Assembly: GCA_001661245.1 (NCBI GenBank)
Contig: KV454018.1
Coordinates: forward strand, 873,271-937,270
Reading direction: 5' to 3'
Length of the DNA: 64,000 bases
Source: Pachysolen tannophilus NRRL Y-2460
Taxonomy: Eukaryota > Ascomycota > Pichiomycetes > Alaninales > Pachysolenaceae
Shown here: positions 27,840-37,880 of the stretch, piece by piece
Position numbering within the stretch: the stretch's first letter is position 1
How the letters are laid out: every line of letters begins with the position of its first letter
Made by a program: the position numbers and the translations under genes
The notes under the pieces: model-generated
The model's input: only the letters and a program-made list of their open reading frames with translations
Databases searched by the model: none
What the model was told of the DNA's origin: nothing

Positions 27840-30074
27840 ATGGAGACAATAGATTTAGAGACATTTGTGCAAAAAGATGGAAAGGATAAGCTTGAAGCTA
27901 TGTTATCTAATGGTCAAAGCAATGCAAAAACTTTACATGAGACTGTATCAAGAAAATTTAATAAGACACCATCTGGTAGAATTTGTACTAAAGATTTAAA
28001 AGATATTTATTCTATGTTGATAATATGTATGAAATTACAAGAAAGATCTTCTTGTCGTTCTAGGTTTAAGCTTTTACCTTCAGGAAAGAATTATCTGTTT
28101 TCATTCAATATTGGAGATGCTGTTATTCAAATGGAAAATTTGTCTGTAGTTGTTAATTTATCAGATACTAGTACTACTATAACTTATGGTATTAAACCAG
28201 GGTTAGCAAATAATTTAATTCATGCTTTTATGGATGCAAAGCTTTTACATTGTCCATCAGATAGGACCCGAACTGAACCTAAGATTGGTGTCACATTACA
28301 ACCAACTCCAAAAGGTGTTGCTGTATTACAAAATTATTGTCATAAGATTGGTTTAAAGGGAAATGAATTACCTCCAATCTTGAAAACAACTTTTAATTCA
28401 ATGGATTTGATTTGTTTTGAAAGACATAGTGTAACAGATTCTATTATACATTCAGATTACTTTATTCATATTTTGTTTGCTAGATTTTTGGGTCAAACTC
28501 CTAATGTATGGAGTGTTAATAATAAGCCAGATGAAATACCTTCTATCTCACAAAGACTAGAACAAAAAGAAAATCCTTTTGATTTTTCTCAAAATGCATT
28601 CAGTGGGAATTATTATGATGGGAATAATTTTGGTAAATTATATCCAGATTGGGACTTGGTTGATGCTAACCATGCAAATAACAAAAATAGTTCCAATGAT
28701 CGTATGGGTGATAAAGATAAGAAAAAAGAACGTCAATCGTTAGAATCTCCATTTGCTCATAAATTTTTCACTAATCCTGAGTCAGATTCACATGTCCAAT
28801 ATTACATATCAAAAAAGGGAGTAAGATTATATAAGGCTAAAAAATTTGGCGCAGAAAATACTTTATTTTCTTATTGTTTTACAGGGAAAGCAGCTTTACA
28901 ATGGTTAATGGATTGTTCTGATTGTATGTATCTTGATGAGGCTGCAGAAGTAGTCAATTTATTTTTAAAAGTTGGATTGATCTCACCAATAACTTTATCT
29001 CCCTCCGAATCACCAATAAAGGGATTTCAAGCTAGTAAATCTGCTTATTATTGTTTATCTGATAGAGGATGGGATGTCTCTCATTGGAACACTGAAAATG
29101 GCATATCATTAGCACTAATGGAAATGTATAATACCACTTCCATAACGTCATCTTGCTCAAATGATCAAAATAATCTTTCTCCTAATCCATCTGCTTCTGA
29201 TCTTACTTTGAAAGACATTTTACATGATCCAGGAAGTAGATTCATTTTTAGAATGCATTTAGAGAAAGATTTCTGTGTGGAAAATCTAGATGTTTATATC
29301 TTAATTTTAGAATTTGAAAAACAAATGTCGATTTTGAGGAAGTTATTGAAGGCGAAAGAATTACATAAAAATAAAGAACATATGGATTGTAATACAGAAA
29401 AGGACTCAAAAATTATACAAAAAAGAATGAGAGTAAAGAAAGCCAAAGATGTTGCTATTATTAAGTTTGCAAATGAGTGTCTTTCTAAAGTCTATGCAAT
29501 TTATAGTTCATATCTATCAAATGGTGCTCCTTATGAAATTAATATTGCAGATTCTTTAAAAGCAGAAATTCAGTCTTTGTTAGTGCATCCTAATTCCCCT
29601 AATGATTCAAGGTTTCCAACTGAAGTACAGGAAGGACAGGAAGGTATATCTACTAACTGTGATGACGTAGACAAAGATTATTCTAATAAACCAAATTGTT
29701 CTGAGAGCTCAAACCTTGGAATAAATGTCAACGCTCTTTTCAGTGATGATTGTAAACTATCTTTATCAACTGCTACACCCTCAATTTCATCGTCATCTTC
29801 TGTATCAGATCAAAGTAAAAAGATTAGCATCAATACTTTGAAGGTTTCAAGTTTAGCTATCGCTGAAGACAATTGCGTTCCACCAACCCCAATGACTCCT
29901 ACGGCAGAATATATTGGGAATTCTTTATTACTTTTAATTAGAATTGAGCCCTTATTCCAAAAAGTAAATCAACACATGTATTTTTTGATGTCTCTGGATT
30001 CATTTCCAAAATTCATCACTTCGGATCTATTTAAAGAGAGTAACATATCTATTAAAAAAGAATTACTACAATAG
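27840..30074 (+). CDS. SST2: RGS protein Sst2, pheromone desensitiser
   Basis: GTPase activator for the mating Galpha (Gpa1), tethered to the receptor tail by its DEP domains. 744 residues from the ATG at 27840; the open frame extends ten codons upstream without an ATG. The N-terminal DEP region is at about 30-240 (SGRICTKDLKDIYSMLI, FSFNIGDAVIQMENLSV). A second DEP lies at about 325-395 (FTGKAALQWLMDCSDCMYLDEAAEVV). The RGS box starts near 460 (TLKDILHDPGSRFIFRMHLE) and is split by a long low-complexity insert before its last helices (IEPLFQKVNQHMYFLMS, DSFPKFITSDLFKE). This split RGS box is the Sst2 pattern. A CTG codon stands before DSFPKF where RGS proteins have a polar residue. Confidence 0.93.
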   Translation: METIDLETFVQKDGKDKLEAMLSNGQSNAKTLHETVSRKFNKTPSGRICTKDLKDIYSMLIICMKLQERSSCRSRFKLLPSGKNYLFSFNIGDAVIQMENLSVVVNLSDTSTTITYGIKPGLANNLIHAFMDAKLLHCPSDRTRTEPKIGVTLQPTPKGVAVLQNYCHKIGLKGNELPPILKTTFNSMDLICFERHSVTDSIIHSDYFIHILFARFLGQTPNVWSVNNKPDEIPSISQRLEQKENPFDFSQNAFSGNYYDGNNFGKLYPDWDLVDANHANNKNSSNDRMGDKDKKKERQSLESPFAHKFFTNPESDSHVQYYISKKGVRLYKAKKFGAENTLFSYCFTGKAALQWLMDCSDCMYLDEAAEVVNLFLKVGLISPITLSPSESPIKGFQASKSAYYCLSDRGWDVSHWNTENGISLALMEMYNTTSITSSCSNDQNNLSPNPSASDLTLKDILHDPGSRFIFRMHLEKDFCVENLDVYILILEFEKQMSILRKLLKAKELHKNKEHMDCNTEKDSKIIQKRMRVKKAKDVAIIKFANECLSKVYAIYSSYLSNGAPYEINIADSLKAEIQSLLVHPNSPNDSRFPTEVQEGQEGISTNCDDVDKDYSNKPNCSESSNLGINVNALFSDDCKLSLSTATPSISSSSSVSDQSKKISINTLKVSSLAIAEDNCVPPTPMTPTAEYIGNSLLLLIRIEPLFQKVNQHMYFLMSLDSFPKFITSDLFKESNISIKKELLQ

Positions 30075-30274
30075 ATAATGGAAGCAATTAAAAAAAAAAT
30101 AATTAGTCTTTGTTTGTAAAATATATCCAGGCATTTTTGTTATATTATGGTTGAGTTAATTTTTCAATTGAGGATTTACATGAAATATTTTATTTAGACT
30201 AATTAGTTTTGTTTGTCATATTATAACTGTTATAAATAACCATAGATTATTGTAAATGGAGCCATAAAGTACAT

Positions 30275-31975
30275 CTATAAGAACTCATCCCAAAACTTGA
30301 TTTCTAGTTCGGTAACATCTTTGAAAATTTTAATTAATTTCTCTAATTTCTTCAAAGAGATGTATCCGTCTTGGTTAAAGCAGTGATCATTGATTATCTT
30401 ATCACCCCTTGTACAAGCTTGAAGATATTCTTCAGAAGTATATTCTTGTAACCAAAAGTTGAATAGTTGAGATTTATCATCGTTTTCAATAATACCTTTG
30501 AAGATACTTTGTCCAAAAATTGAGGCATACTTATACCCATGCAAACAAGGTGCTAGAGCAATATTTATCTCCAACCAATCTCCCTCATTCTTACCTATGT
30601 TCATCAAATAATTGTTATAATTCTGACACAGTTGATTCATCTTTGTTAAGCTGAGTTCTTCTGCTGATATACCTAATTTTGCCAACTTCAGAGTGTGTTT
30701 ATCAACTTCTGTAGTACATTCAAGCAATATTTGTGCTTCCATTTCAATTGAAGAAATATCAGGAGCAATTGAAGACGCTAAAGAATGAACTCTTGCATAG
30801 TTAAGTAAATAGCAGCTGTCCTGTTTTAAAAAATTTAAAAAATGGGATTTTGGTAGCGATAAATCTGCAACTTTATGAATAAACTTATGATGTATGTAAT
30901 CGTTCCAAACATCTTTGATTGAAGGATGATTGATCAAATACTGCAAAAATTCACCTTTTTCAAAAGGAATCTTAATAAAACTTTCATCAAAATCAAACTC
31001 CAAATCTTTTCTGGATATGGCGTAACAGTGATTCAACGGGCCATGTCCATGGCCTATATTTCCTGAATGGGTGATACCATTTTGGACGTAATTAATAGCA
31101 TTACCAATTGCATCGACCAAAGACAATTTTTTTGCTAAATTTGAAGCAATTGAAGAAGCTAAAGTACATCCAGTTCCATGTGTGTTTTGAGAATTACTAA
31201 AATTGGATTTAAATAATGAAAATTTACCAGAGTCAGATTGATATAAGACATCAGTAATATAGCTATCATTATTATTTTCATCTTTCCAAGGGATATGCCC
31301 ACCTTTTAATAATACATTTTTAACTTTGGTGAACTTTGAAAGTTTAAAACACATTCCAAAAATATCATCAACAGTATTTGCCTTAAAATTCTTGTAGTAA
31401 TTTGCCTTATTTTCTTCGGATTCAAAATCTGTATCAACTATAGAAAGGATAGTAGTTGCTTCAATAAAATTTGGAGTTATTAAAGTAACATAGGGGAAAA
31501 GCTCTTCTATCAATAATTTGATATTTTTCTGTGCAGTTAACTCATATCCTGAAGTACTCACCATAACTGGATCGATGACTAATGGGTTTGAATAACCATA
31601 TTTCAAAATGGTCTCTTTTAAAGCTAAAATACAATCCACAGTTAACATACCAGTTTTGATAACATCAATATCAATATCCTTGAAGTTTGCATCAAGAATC
31701 TTGATCAAAAATTCAAAAGGAATTTGGAATGAATCATTCACACCAATTGTATTTTGAGCAGTCAATGAATTGATACAAGTTAACCCATAACACTTGTGTG
31801 AAGTAATTGTCTTCAAATCAGCCTCTATACCAGCACCACCAGATGAATCTGACCCAGCAACAGTTAAAACTGTAGGCAATCTATCCGATACAGCTTGATT
31901 ATGAATAAATGGAGCTTTCGGTACATTCGTCAAATCAATGGTTTTTAGATCTGTACTTGCAGCTGTTAACATCAT
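30275..31975 (-). CDS. THI20: HMP/HMP-P kinase with TenA domain (Thi20 type)
   Basis: Bifunctional thiamine salvage enzyme. The N-terminal ThiD domain phosphorylates hydroxymethylpyrimidine and its phosphate: VLTVAGSDSSGGAGIEADLKT, DPVMVSTSGYELTA, VLLKGGHIPW and the ATP loop NTHGTGCTLASSIASNLAK. The C-terminal TenA/thiaminase II domain (about residues 340-566) has MEAQILLECTTEVDKH, ALAPCLHGYKYASI and the closing EIKFWDEF. 566 residues from the ATG at 31975, close to the S. cerevisiae Thi20 size. A second ATG follows directly. The gene is divergent from THI6, whose product uses the HMP-PP made here. Confidence 0.93.
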   Translation of the reverse strand: MMLTAASTDLKTIDLTNVPKAPFIHNQAVSDRLPTVLTVAGSDSSGGAGIEADLKTITSHKCYGLTCINSLTAQNTIGVNDSFQIPFEFLIKILDANFKDIDIDVIKTGMLTVDCILALKETILKYGYSNPLVIDPVMVSTSGYELTAQKNIKLLIEELFPYVTLITPNFIEATTILSIVDTDFESEENKANYYKNFKANTVDDIFGMCFKLSKFTKVKNVLLKGGHIPWKDENNNDSYITDVLYQSDSGKFSLFKSNFSNSQNTHGTGCTLASSIASNLAKKLSLVDAIGNAINYVQNGITHSGNIGHGHGPLNHCYAISRKDLEFDFDESFIKIPFEKGEFLQYLINHPSIKDVWNDYIHHKFIHKVADLSLPKSHFLNFLKQDSCYLLNYARVHSLASSIAPDISSIEMEAQILLECTTEVDKHTLKLAKLGISAEELSLTKMNQLCQNYNNYLMNIGKNEGDWLEINIALAPCLHGYKYASIFGQSIFKGIIENDDKSQLFNFWLQEYTSEEYLQACTRGDKIINDHCFNQDGYISLKKLEKLIKIFKDVTELEIKFWDEFL

Positions 31976-32321
31976 CTCTGGAAACACTTTTATTTACAAG
32001 TTACCAACGCTTTTCTGAAAAATCGGATCCAGCCAAATGATTCCAAGTCAACAGAGATATTCAATTGACCATAAACAATTTCAAGTTCGAAGTTTAGAAG
32101 AATCTTCTCAAAATAACGTATTTATGGGCCAAAATTGCATCGTCTGATGGCTATCGCGGGAAACTTTTCAAATCAAAAATGCAAAATACTTTACAATTTT
32201 TATATCAATTTTTCAAAAATTGAAATATTCAAATAGCAAATACAAGACAAAAAAAAAGGTTGACATTATTTCTGTTTGTATTAGGGAAGGGTTTGTAATA
32301 AGTAGTTTGGTTAATTTAAGA
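31976..32321. promoter_or_regulatory. Shared THI20 / THI6 divergent promoter
   Basis: The 346 bases between the two ATGs must hold promoters for both genes, so co-regulation by thiamine is likely. I looked for a TPP riboswitch (CUGAGA and the conserved three-way core) and found none. A GC-richer patch with GATGGCTATCGCGGG lies at 32147-32161; its role is unknown. Confidence 0.5.
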
Positions 32322-33971
32322 ATGAGTCAGTTTGATAAGGCTAAGGTTGATTATTCACTTTATTTGGTCACTAATCGTGAAATGATTCCAGATGGAATCA
32401 CTATTTTTGAACAAGTTGAAAGAGCTATTATGAATGGAGTCACAATAGTTCAATTAAGAGAGAAAGAAGCTGAGACTAAAGAGTTTGTTGAAATTGCCAA
32501 GAAAATCCATCAATTGACTATGAAATATAATATTCCTTTAATTATCAATGATAGAGTTGATGTTGCCCTAGCGGTGGATGCAGAAGGTGTTCATATTGGT
32601 CAAGATGATATGGATGCAGAAACGGTAAGGAAATTGATCGGAGATAATAAGATACTTGGTGTTAGTTGTGGGTATGTCGAGGATGTTCAAAATGTTATTA
32701 AATCCGAGGCCAAGATTGATTATATTGGTATTGGTGCTGTTTTTCCAACAAATACCAAGAAATTGAAAAAGGTTCCATTTGGTACAGATGGAATCAAGAA
32801 ATTGTTGACTGTGTTAAGAGATAATGGTGGCCAGCATATTAAATCTGTCATTATTGGTGGATTGAACAAGTCAAATATTCTGCAGGTTTTATATACAAGT
32901 TCGATTCCAGGTAAGGCAACTGATGGAGTTGCCGTAGTATCATGTATAATGGCTCAAGAAGATGCTTTAAAAGAAACAAAAGCAACTCTTGCTTGTATCA
33001 AAGAAGTTGGTCCTTGGGTCAAAAAAGATCAAATTCTAACTGATTTGCAATTATCAAGAGATTATTTTACTTCTTCAAAATTCAAAGATATTATTTATAC
33101 TTTGAAAAATATAAAACCAATGGTTCATCATATTACAAACAATGTTGTTAAAAATTTTTCAGCAAATGTTACAATTTCTATTGGAGGCTCACCAATAATG
33201 TCTGAATTAGTACAGGAATTTGAAGATTTTGCCCAATTTCCAAACACTGGGTTATTATTAAATACTGGTACTCCAACGGAAGAAACATTACCCGTATTTT
33301 TGGAAGCAGTTAAACTGTATAATTTGAACGGAAGCCCAGTGGTATATGACCCTGTAGGATGCGGTGCTTCAGGTGCAAGGAAGAGATATATGAGTGAAAT
33401 CTTGAATCATGGATATTTCACTGTTATTAAGGGAAATACAGGAGAAATTCTAACTGCTGCTGGTTTTGACTCAAGGATGAAAGGTGTTGATGTGATGGAT
33501 TCTTCGCAAAGTCATCAGTACTTGATCGACGCTGCTAAAAAATTAGCCGTTTCTCAAAGGTGCGTTGTGGTATTGACTGGTGAGTTAGATATTATCGTTG
33601 ATGGAATTGTAGACCCAACAATCATAAAAATTCCACGAAATTTTGAACCAGTTGTAGCAGTAATTAAAGGTGGTCATGAGCTTATGGGAAATATTACAGG
33701 ATCTGGATGTGCTCTAGGAAGCGTTATTACAGCTTTTGTGGCATCAAACTCCACCAAGAATGTCTTTTTCAGTACCATTTCTGCTGTCATGTTATTCAAA
33801 GAAGCAGGGTATTTGGCTGGAAAAATCAGTGATGGTCCAGGATCGTTCATGCTTAACTTCTTAGATCAACTATACAAAATTTCCCACTTGGAATCTTTCA
33901 AAGATGGAAACTGGAATACTAGTGTCAGCTTTCCGTACTCGTCTTCTTCCTCTATACTCTTAAGTCTTTGA
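32322..33971 (+). CDS. THI6: Thiamine-phosphate synthase / hydroxyethylthiazole kinase
   Basis: Bifunctional enzyme joining HMP-PP and HET-P to thiamine phosphate. The N-terminal ThiE domain reads SLYLVTNREMIPDG, VQLREKEAETKEF, NDRVDVALAVDAEGVHIGQD and GIGAVFPTNTKK. The C-terminal ThiM domain (about from residue 250) reads PMVHHITNNVVKNFSAN, YDPVGCGASGARK and NITGSGCALGSVITAF. 549 residues from the ATG at 32322 (MSQFDKAKVDYSLYL); the frame is open upstream but without an ATG. This length and domain order match fungal Thi6. The divergent partner THI20 supplies its pyrimidine substrate. Confidence 0.95.
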   Translation: MSQFDKAKVDYSLYLVTNREMIPDGITIFEQVERAIMNGVTIVQLREKEAETKEFVEIAKKIHQLTMKYNIPLIINDRVDVALAVDAEGVHIGQDDMDAETVRKLIGDNKILGVSCGYVEDVQNVIKSEAKIDYIGIGAVFPTNTKKLKKVPFGTDGIKKLLTVLRDNGGQHIKSVIIGGLNKSNILQVLYTSSIPGKATDGVAVVSCIMAQEDALKETKATLACIKEVGPWVKKDQILTDLQLSRDYFTSSKFKDIIYTLKNIKPMVHHITNNVVKNFSANVTISIGGSPIMSELVQEFEDFAQFPNTGLLLNTGTPTEETLPVFLEAVKLYNLNGSPVVYDPVGCGASGARKRYMSEILNHGYFTVIKGNTGEILTAAGFDSRMKGVDVMDSSQSHQYLIDAAKKLAVSQRCVVVLTGELDIIVDGIVDPTIIKIPRNFEPVVAVIKGGHELMGNITGSGCALGSVITAFVASNSTKNVFFSTISAVMLFKEAGYLAGKISDGPGSFMLNFLDQLYKISHLESFKDGNWNTSVSFPYSSSSSILLSL

Positions 33972-34562
33972 AAAACCTATAAAACTCTGAACACAAAAAC
34001 TTTTATCCAGACAGAATTAAAAGAATTAAAAGAATCAAAAAAAAAAAAAAAATGCTGCAATGCAAGAATCTATGCAAATCATGCAAGGACTTATGCTGCT
34101 ATCAGAATGTAATGTATTATTACATAGCCTTTCTAAATGAATTATCAAGTCTTTTCCTAGGCCGTTTTAAATTTTCATTGGCTTCGTCTGAGGAAAAAGA
34201 GTTCCAGTTTTATATTGGCCGCTTGTTTTGTCTTCCAACCCTCTGTCAAAAGGCTGCAGCTCAAAAATAAAAATAAAATTAAAAAAAAAATAACCTTGCC
34301 AAAAGGTGATGTGCACAAAATAGTGAAGTCAGGTGAACTAATAATATACACAATATTATTTTTCTTCTTTTTTTTTGTATTGTGTTTTGTGTTTTTTGGA
34401 AAAAAATTGTTGACTTTTGTAGCAAGAACCTTTTTCTTACGATTTTAGAAATAGATTTGAGCCATGCCAAGTCTGTGAATTTTCATAGTATCATTAAACA
34501 TTAATTATATAGTTGTAAGAACAAGCTAGATATATATTTGGTACCTTTGCTACTATTATTCT
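33972..34562. other. THI6 - Crz-like convergent intergenic region
   Basis: The two genes converge. The spacer has poly-A runs (34040-34052, 34280-34290) and a T tract (34365-34378) that may serve transcript ends. Short open frames here have no similarity that I can recognise. Confidence 0.4.
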
Positions 34563-35734
34563 TTATTCTTTCTTTGCTTGTTCTTGAGATTTTTCAAAAA
34601 TCTTAGTAATTCCAGAATTATTTAAAGCAGATAATATTGCATCCCTATTTTCACCATGTTGTGTATCTAATTCATCGAGCTCGCGACCAAAATCTTCATT
34701 AAATACAACATCAGACGCTGCTTCCACGTCCATTTTCTTTGCTTCCATCATTAATGGACGTATGCATAACCATCCTGTTTCTGTTCTAAAATGCCTACCT
34801 AAAGCATCAGCTCTTGCAAATCTACGATTACAACCCCATCTTGTTTTACCATCTTTTAATAATCCACCACATTTAAATTTTTTTTCACCTTCATGTAATT
34901 TTTCATGTCTTTTCCTATCATGACTTCTAGCAAATGCTTTACCACAAACTTTACAAGGAAATGGTTTTGCAGAAGAATGTGTTTTTTGATGCGATTTTAA
35001 ATTATAAGGTCTATTAAAAACTTTTCCACAAGTTTGACAAGGATAACTATTAGTAGACAGAGGTAAAGATTCAGTAGATCTTTTTCTTCTTTTTTTAGTT
35101 CCTTCAGTTTCAACACCAGCAGAAGCTTCAGCAGCAGCTATAGTATTTGATATAGCATTCTGTAAGATTTCAACATGACTATCAGATGTTGCTCTTCTTG
35201 TATCATTTTGTGAAGGTAATTGTACTATATTTCTACCATCATTTGAAGTACCAATACGTAAACCTCCTTCATTTGTTAGTTGAAATGAATTTTGAATCAA
35301 ATAGTTTCTACCATAATCAGGAATACTTGAAACTAATTGCATATCTTGATGTGATGATTGTGATTGTGATTGTGGTATAGTATATATTGTAGAATTAATA
35401 TAATTTCCAAAAGAAAATTGTCCTGTATATTCCGGATTACTTAAATAACCTATTGAATATGAATTTCCCCCATTTGCCAAATTTGGATTTGTATCTGGAT
35501 TTAATGACGATGTTGTAGCTGTTACTTGGGTTTGAGGTTGGAATCCTGGTTGAAGTTGGGTTTGTATTGGTGGAAGAGTAGAATTATTAATATTATTATT
35601 ATTGTTGGTATTATGAATATCGTGCACACCACTCCCTTCAAAGGAGTTCATCTGTGAAGAATAAAATCTTGAAGGACTATTAAATGAGAACTGATTGATA
35701 GATTGATTAGTGAGTGGAGTACTAAAGCCATTAC

Positions 35735-35776
<42 letters not shown>

Positions 35777-35972
35777 TATTATTATTATTAATATTTTGTG
35801 GGTATGCAAACAAATATGGGTTGATTTTACTAAAACCTTCTATGGAGTCCTCTTCTCTTGATTGTCTGGAGGACTGGAACTGGATACTCTGCTGGTTCTG
35901 CTGCTGCTGGTACTGCTGCTGGAACTGATGATACAGCTGCTCCAGTTTATTTGAAGCCGATTTAATCAGCAT
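34563..35972 (-). CDS. C2H2 zinc-finger transcription factor, Crz1/Crz2-like
   Basis: 469 residues. The N-terminal 300 residues are Gln- and Asn-rich (a long Asn run near 70-90) with Ser/Thr stretches. Two classical fingers ([38 protein letters not shown]) are followed by an atypical third: [19 protein letters not shown], then [17 protein letters not shown]. The FARxHDRKRH helix and the CGGxLKDG-WGC finger are the mark of calcineurin-regulated Crz1 and the related CTG-clade Crz2. No PxIxIT docking motif is obvious, so calcineurin control is open. It lies behind a 1.9 kb upstream region. Confidence 0.72.
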
Positions 35973-37880
35973 CTTTCTTATTTTCCCCTTCTTGTCTTGT
36001 CTTGAAATGAAACAGTTGCCAAGAAAAAAAAAAAAAGACCAATTGTTAAAAACACTTTCCCACCACTTTGATCGATAACGATAACGATAACGATACGATA
36101 ACTATAAACACAATATAATGAATGGTGTTGATACGTTTAATCGATCTATGCGTTTCCACCTCTTCGGGAGTGTGTAACTGTGTGTGTGTAGGTGTATACT
36201 TTAAGATTAAGCGACTAAGCGTTTCTTGGCACTTTTAAATAGACAATCTAAGAAATGAGGTTCTTTTTATATCTTTTTTCTTTGGGAAAAGGCTTGAAAT
36301 CCCCCAACCCTAACAAGATTTTCAAAATGGGCACTGGGAAAAGACAGGCAATCCAATAATCCGGATTTCGCTATAGGGATTTGCTGTATAGAGAAGATAA
36401 TCTGCATGAAGATGCATTTAAGGTTTTGTAGGTCTGTGCCTTTTATAAAAATGAATGCAACAGAGGAGGGTCAATTAAGATCCAGATCTCTTTTGCCGTA
36501 GAAAATTTTTTTTAAATAAAAGAAAAAAAAAGAAAGAGAAAGAACTGGGACTTGAATTGGAACTATGATTGTAATATAAAGATATAGGTTTATAAAATTT
36601 TCTATTATTTTTTGTTTTTATTTGTTGGATCAGTTTAGTTTAGATGATGTTGATCATTTCATGAGTTAACAAAGACCAACTGGAATCTTATTTGTAACTT
36701 GTTCGGTAGTCCAAATTGTTTATGCGAGGCTCTTTAAAGTTTATCTTTGGAAAAGCTTATTTTTTGCCCTTTTTGCAAAGCTCCGCCACTACTAGCAAAA
36801 ATAATGTTTTAACTATTTTGTAAGAAATCCTCATCGGCGGATACAGTATACAGCAAAAGAATAAGAATGGTAAGTAAGTAGAATAGGATACAGGCAGTAA
36901 GTAGCATTACAGTACAGTATTAAGTACAGTATTAAGTACTGTGGAGGTTTAAAAATGCAAAAATGCAAAAAAAATTGATTCTAATTAGCTATATTTTTAT
37001 TTTAGTTTTAATTATTTTTTTCTTTAAATGTCTCAAGCCAAATCAAATCGTATTTCAAACCACCACACAGTTTTAGGTTCTTTTATGATTTATCATCCGA
37101 TAACGAAAAGATGATCCTAATATTGCTACTGCCAGAAATTATTATTTTTTTTTTTCTTTTTTTTTCTATACCCTGAGATTTCTTGCAGTGTTTTTTTTTT
37201 TTAAACTTTGTCTTTGAATAAGCCTTGTTTTCATTCTTTTAACATTACATAAGATTGCAGTTTGTCCTTTTCGTTGTTTTCCATTTTTATTATTTTTCAT
37301 CTATTTTAGCCTTGAATAAAATGATAACGTCATTTATAATTAAACAAAATACATACAAATTTATTCTACGAATAATGTAATTAAATATATAAAGAGGAAT
37401 AAAAAAAAAAAAAATTGAGTACTTGCAGCAGCATCTTAATGAAGTTTGAATTAAATTTTTGCATGTTAATGCAGTGAGCGAAATAGAAAAAAATGAATTT
37501 TTATGGACTCGGATGTTCTTTTTTTTTTTTTTTTATTTTTAAATTGTAATTTGTATAATTTTTTATTAAACATTTTAAAGTTTAGAAAACGTCTTTTATA
37601 TGATGAATCTGGCAAAGTTTGGTGCGTCTTTGACGTAACTATGCTTTCATAATACCATGTCCCAAATTTTTTTTAATGCTTTTAAGAACCGTTTTGTTTT
37701 CATCATGCGTTTGGTTTTCTTTCTTGGGTTTGAATTTGGGCTGTATCTTTTCAATCAACTTATGACAAATCAACTTAATAGTTAAATAATAATAATAATA
37801 ATAATAATGATAATATACAGCGGGGGAAATTATTTATAGTAAATTTATTTATCTTTTTTTTTTTTTTTTTTCAATTTTTT
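35973..37880. promoter_or_regulatory. 1.9 kb upstream region of the Crz-like gene
   Basis: The longest gene-free stretch apart from gaps. Seen: a GATAAC tandem run (36071-36102), a repeat built from ACAGTATTAAGT with dyad character (36911-36943), several A and T tracts (37147-37205, 37518-37535) and an (ATA)n run at 37788-37808. No tRNA, snoRNA box pair or convincing coding frame was found. Long upstream regions are common for regulated transcription factors. Confidence 0.4.
36071..36102. repeat. (CGATAA)n tandem repeat
   Basis: Five near-perfect CGATAA units, one shortened by a base. Each holds a GATAA core, so the run could serve as a clustered GATA-factor site about 110 bases before the Crz-like start. 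Confidence 0.6.

Noticed and set aside
31976-32321. TPP riboswitch before THI20 or THI6
   Set aside because: The conserved riboswitch core was not found on either strand.
34052-34470. Cys-rich and hydrophobic short frames after THI6
   Set aside because: No ATG context, no similarity, homopolymer-driven composition.
36868-36943. ATG directly followed by GTAAGT, like a start-codon intron
   Set aside because: No TACTAAC-type branch point follows and no acceptor leads into an open frame.
37590-37700. C/D snoRNA candidate (ATGATGA near 37600)
   Set aside because: No D box (CTGA) or terminal stem at a suitable distance.
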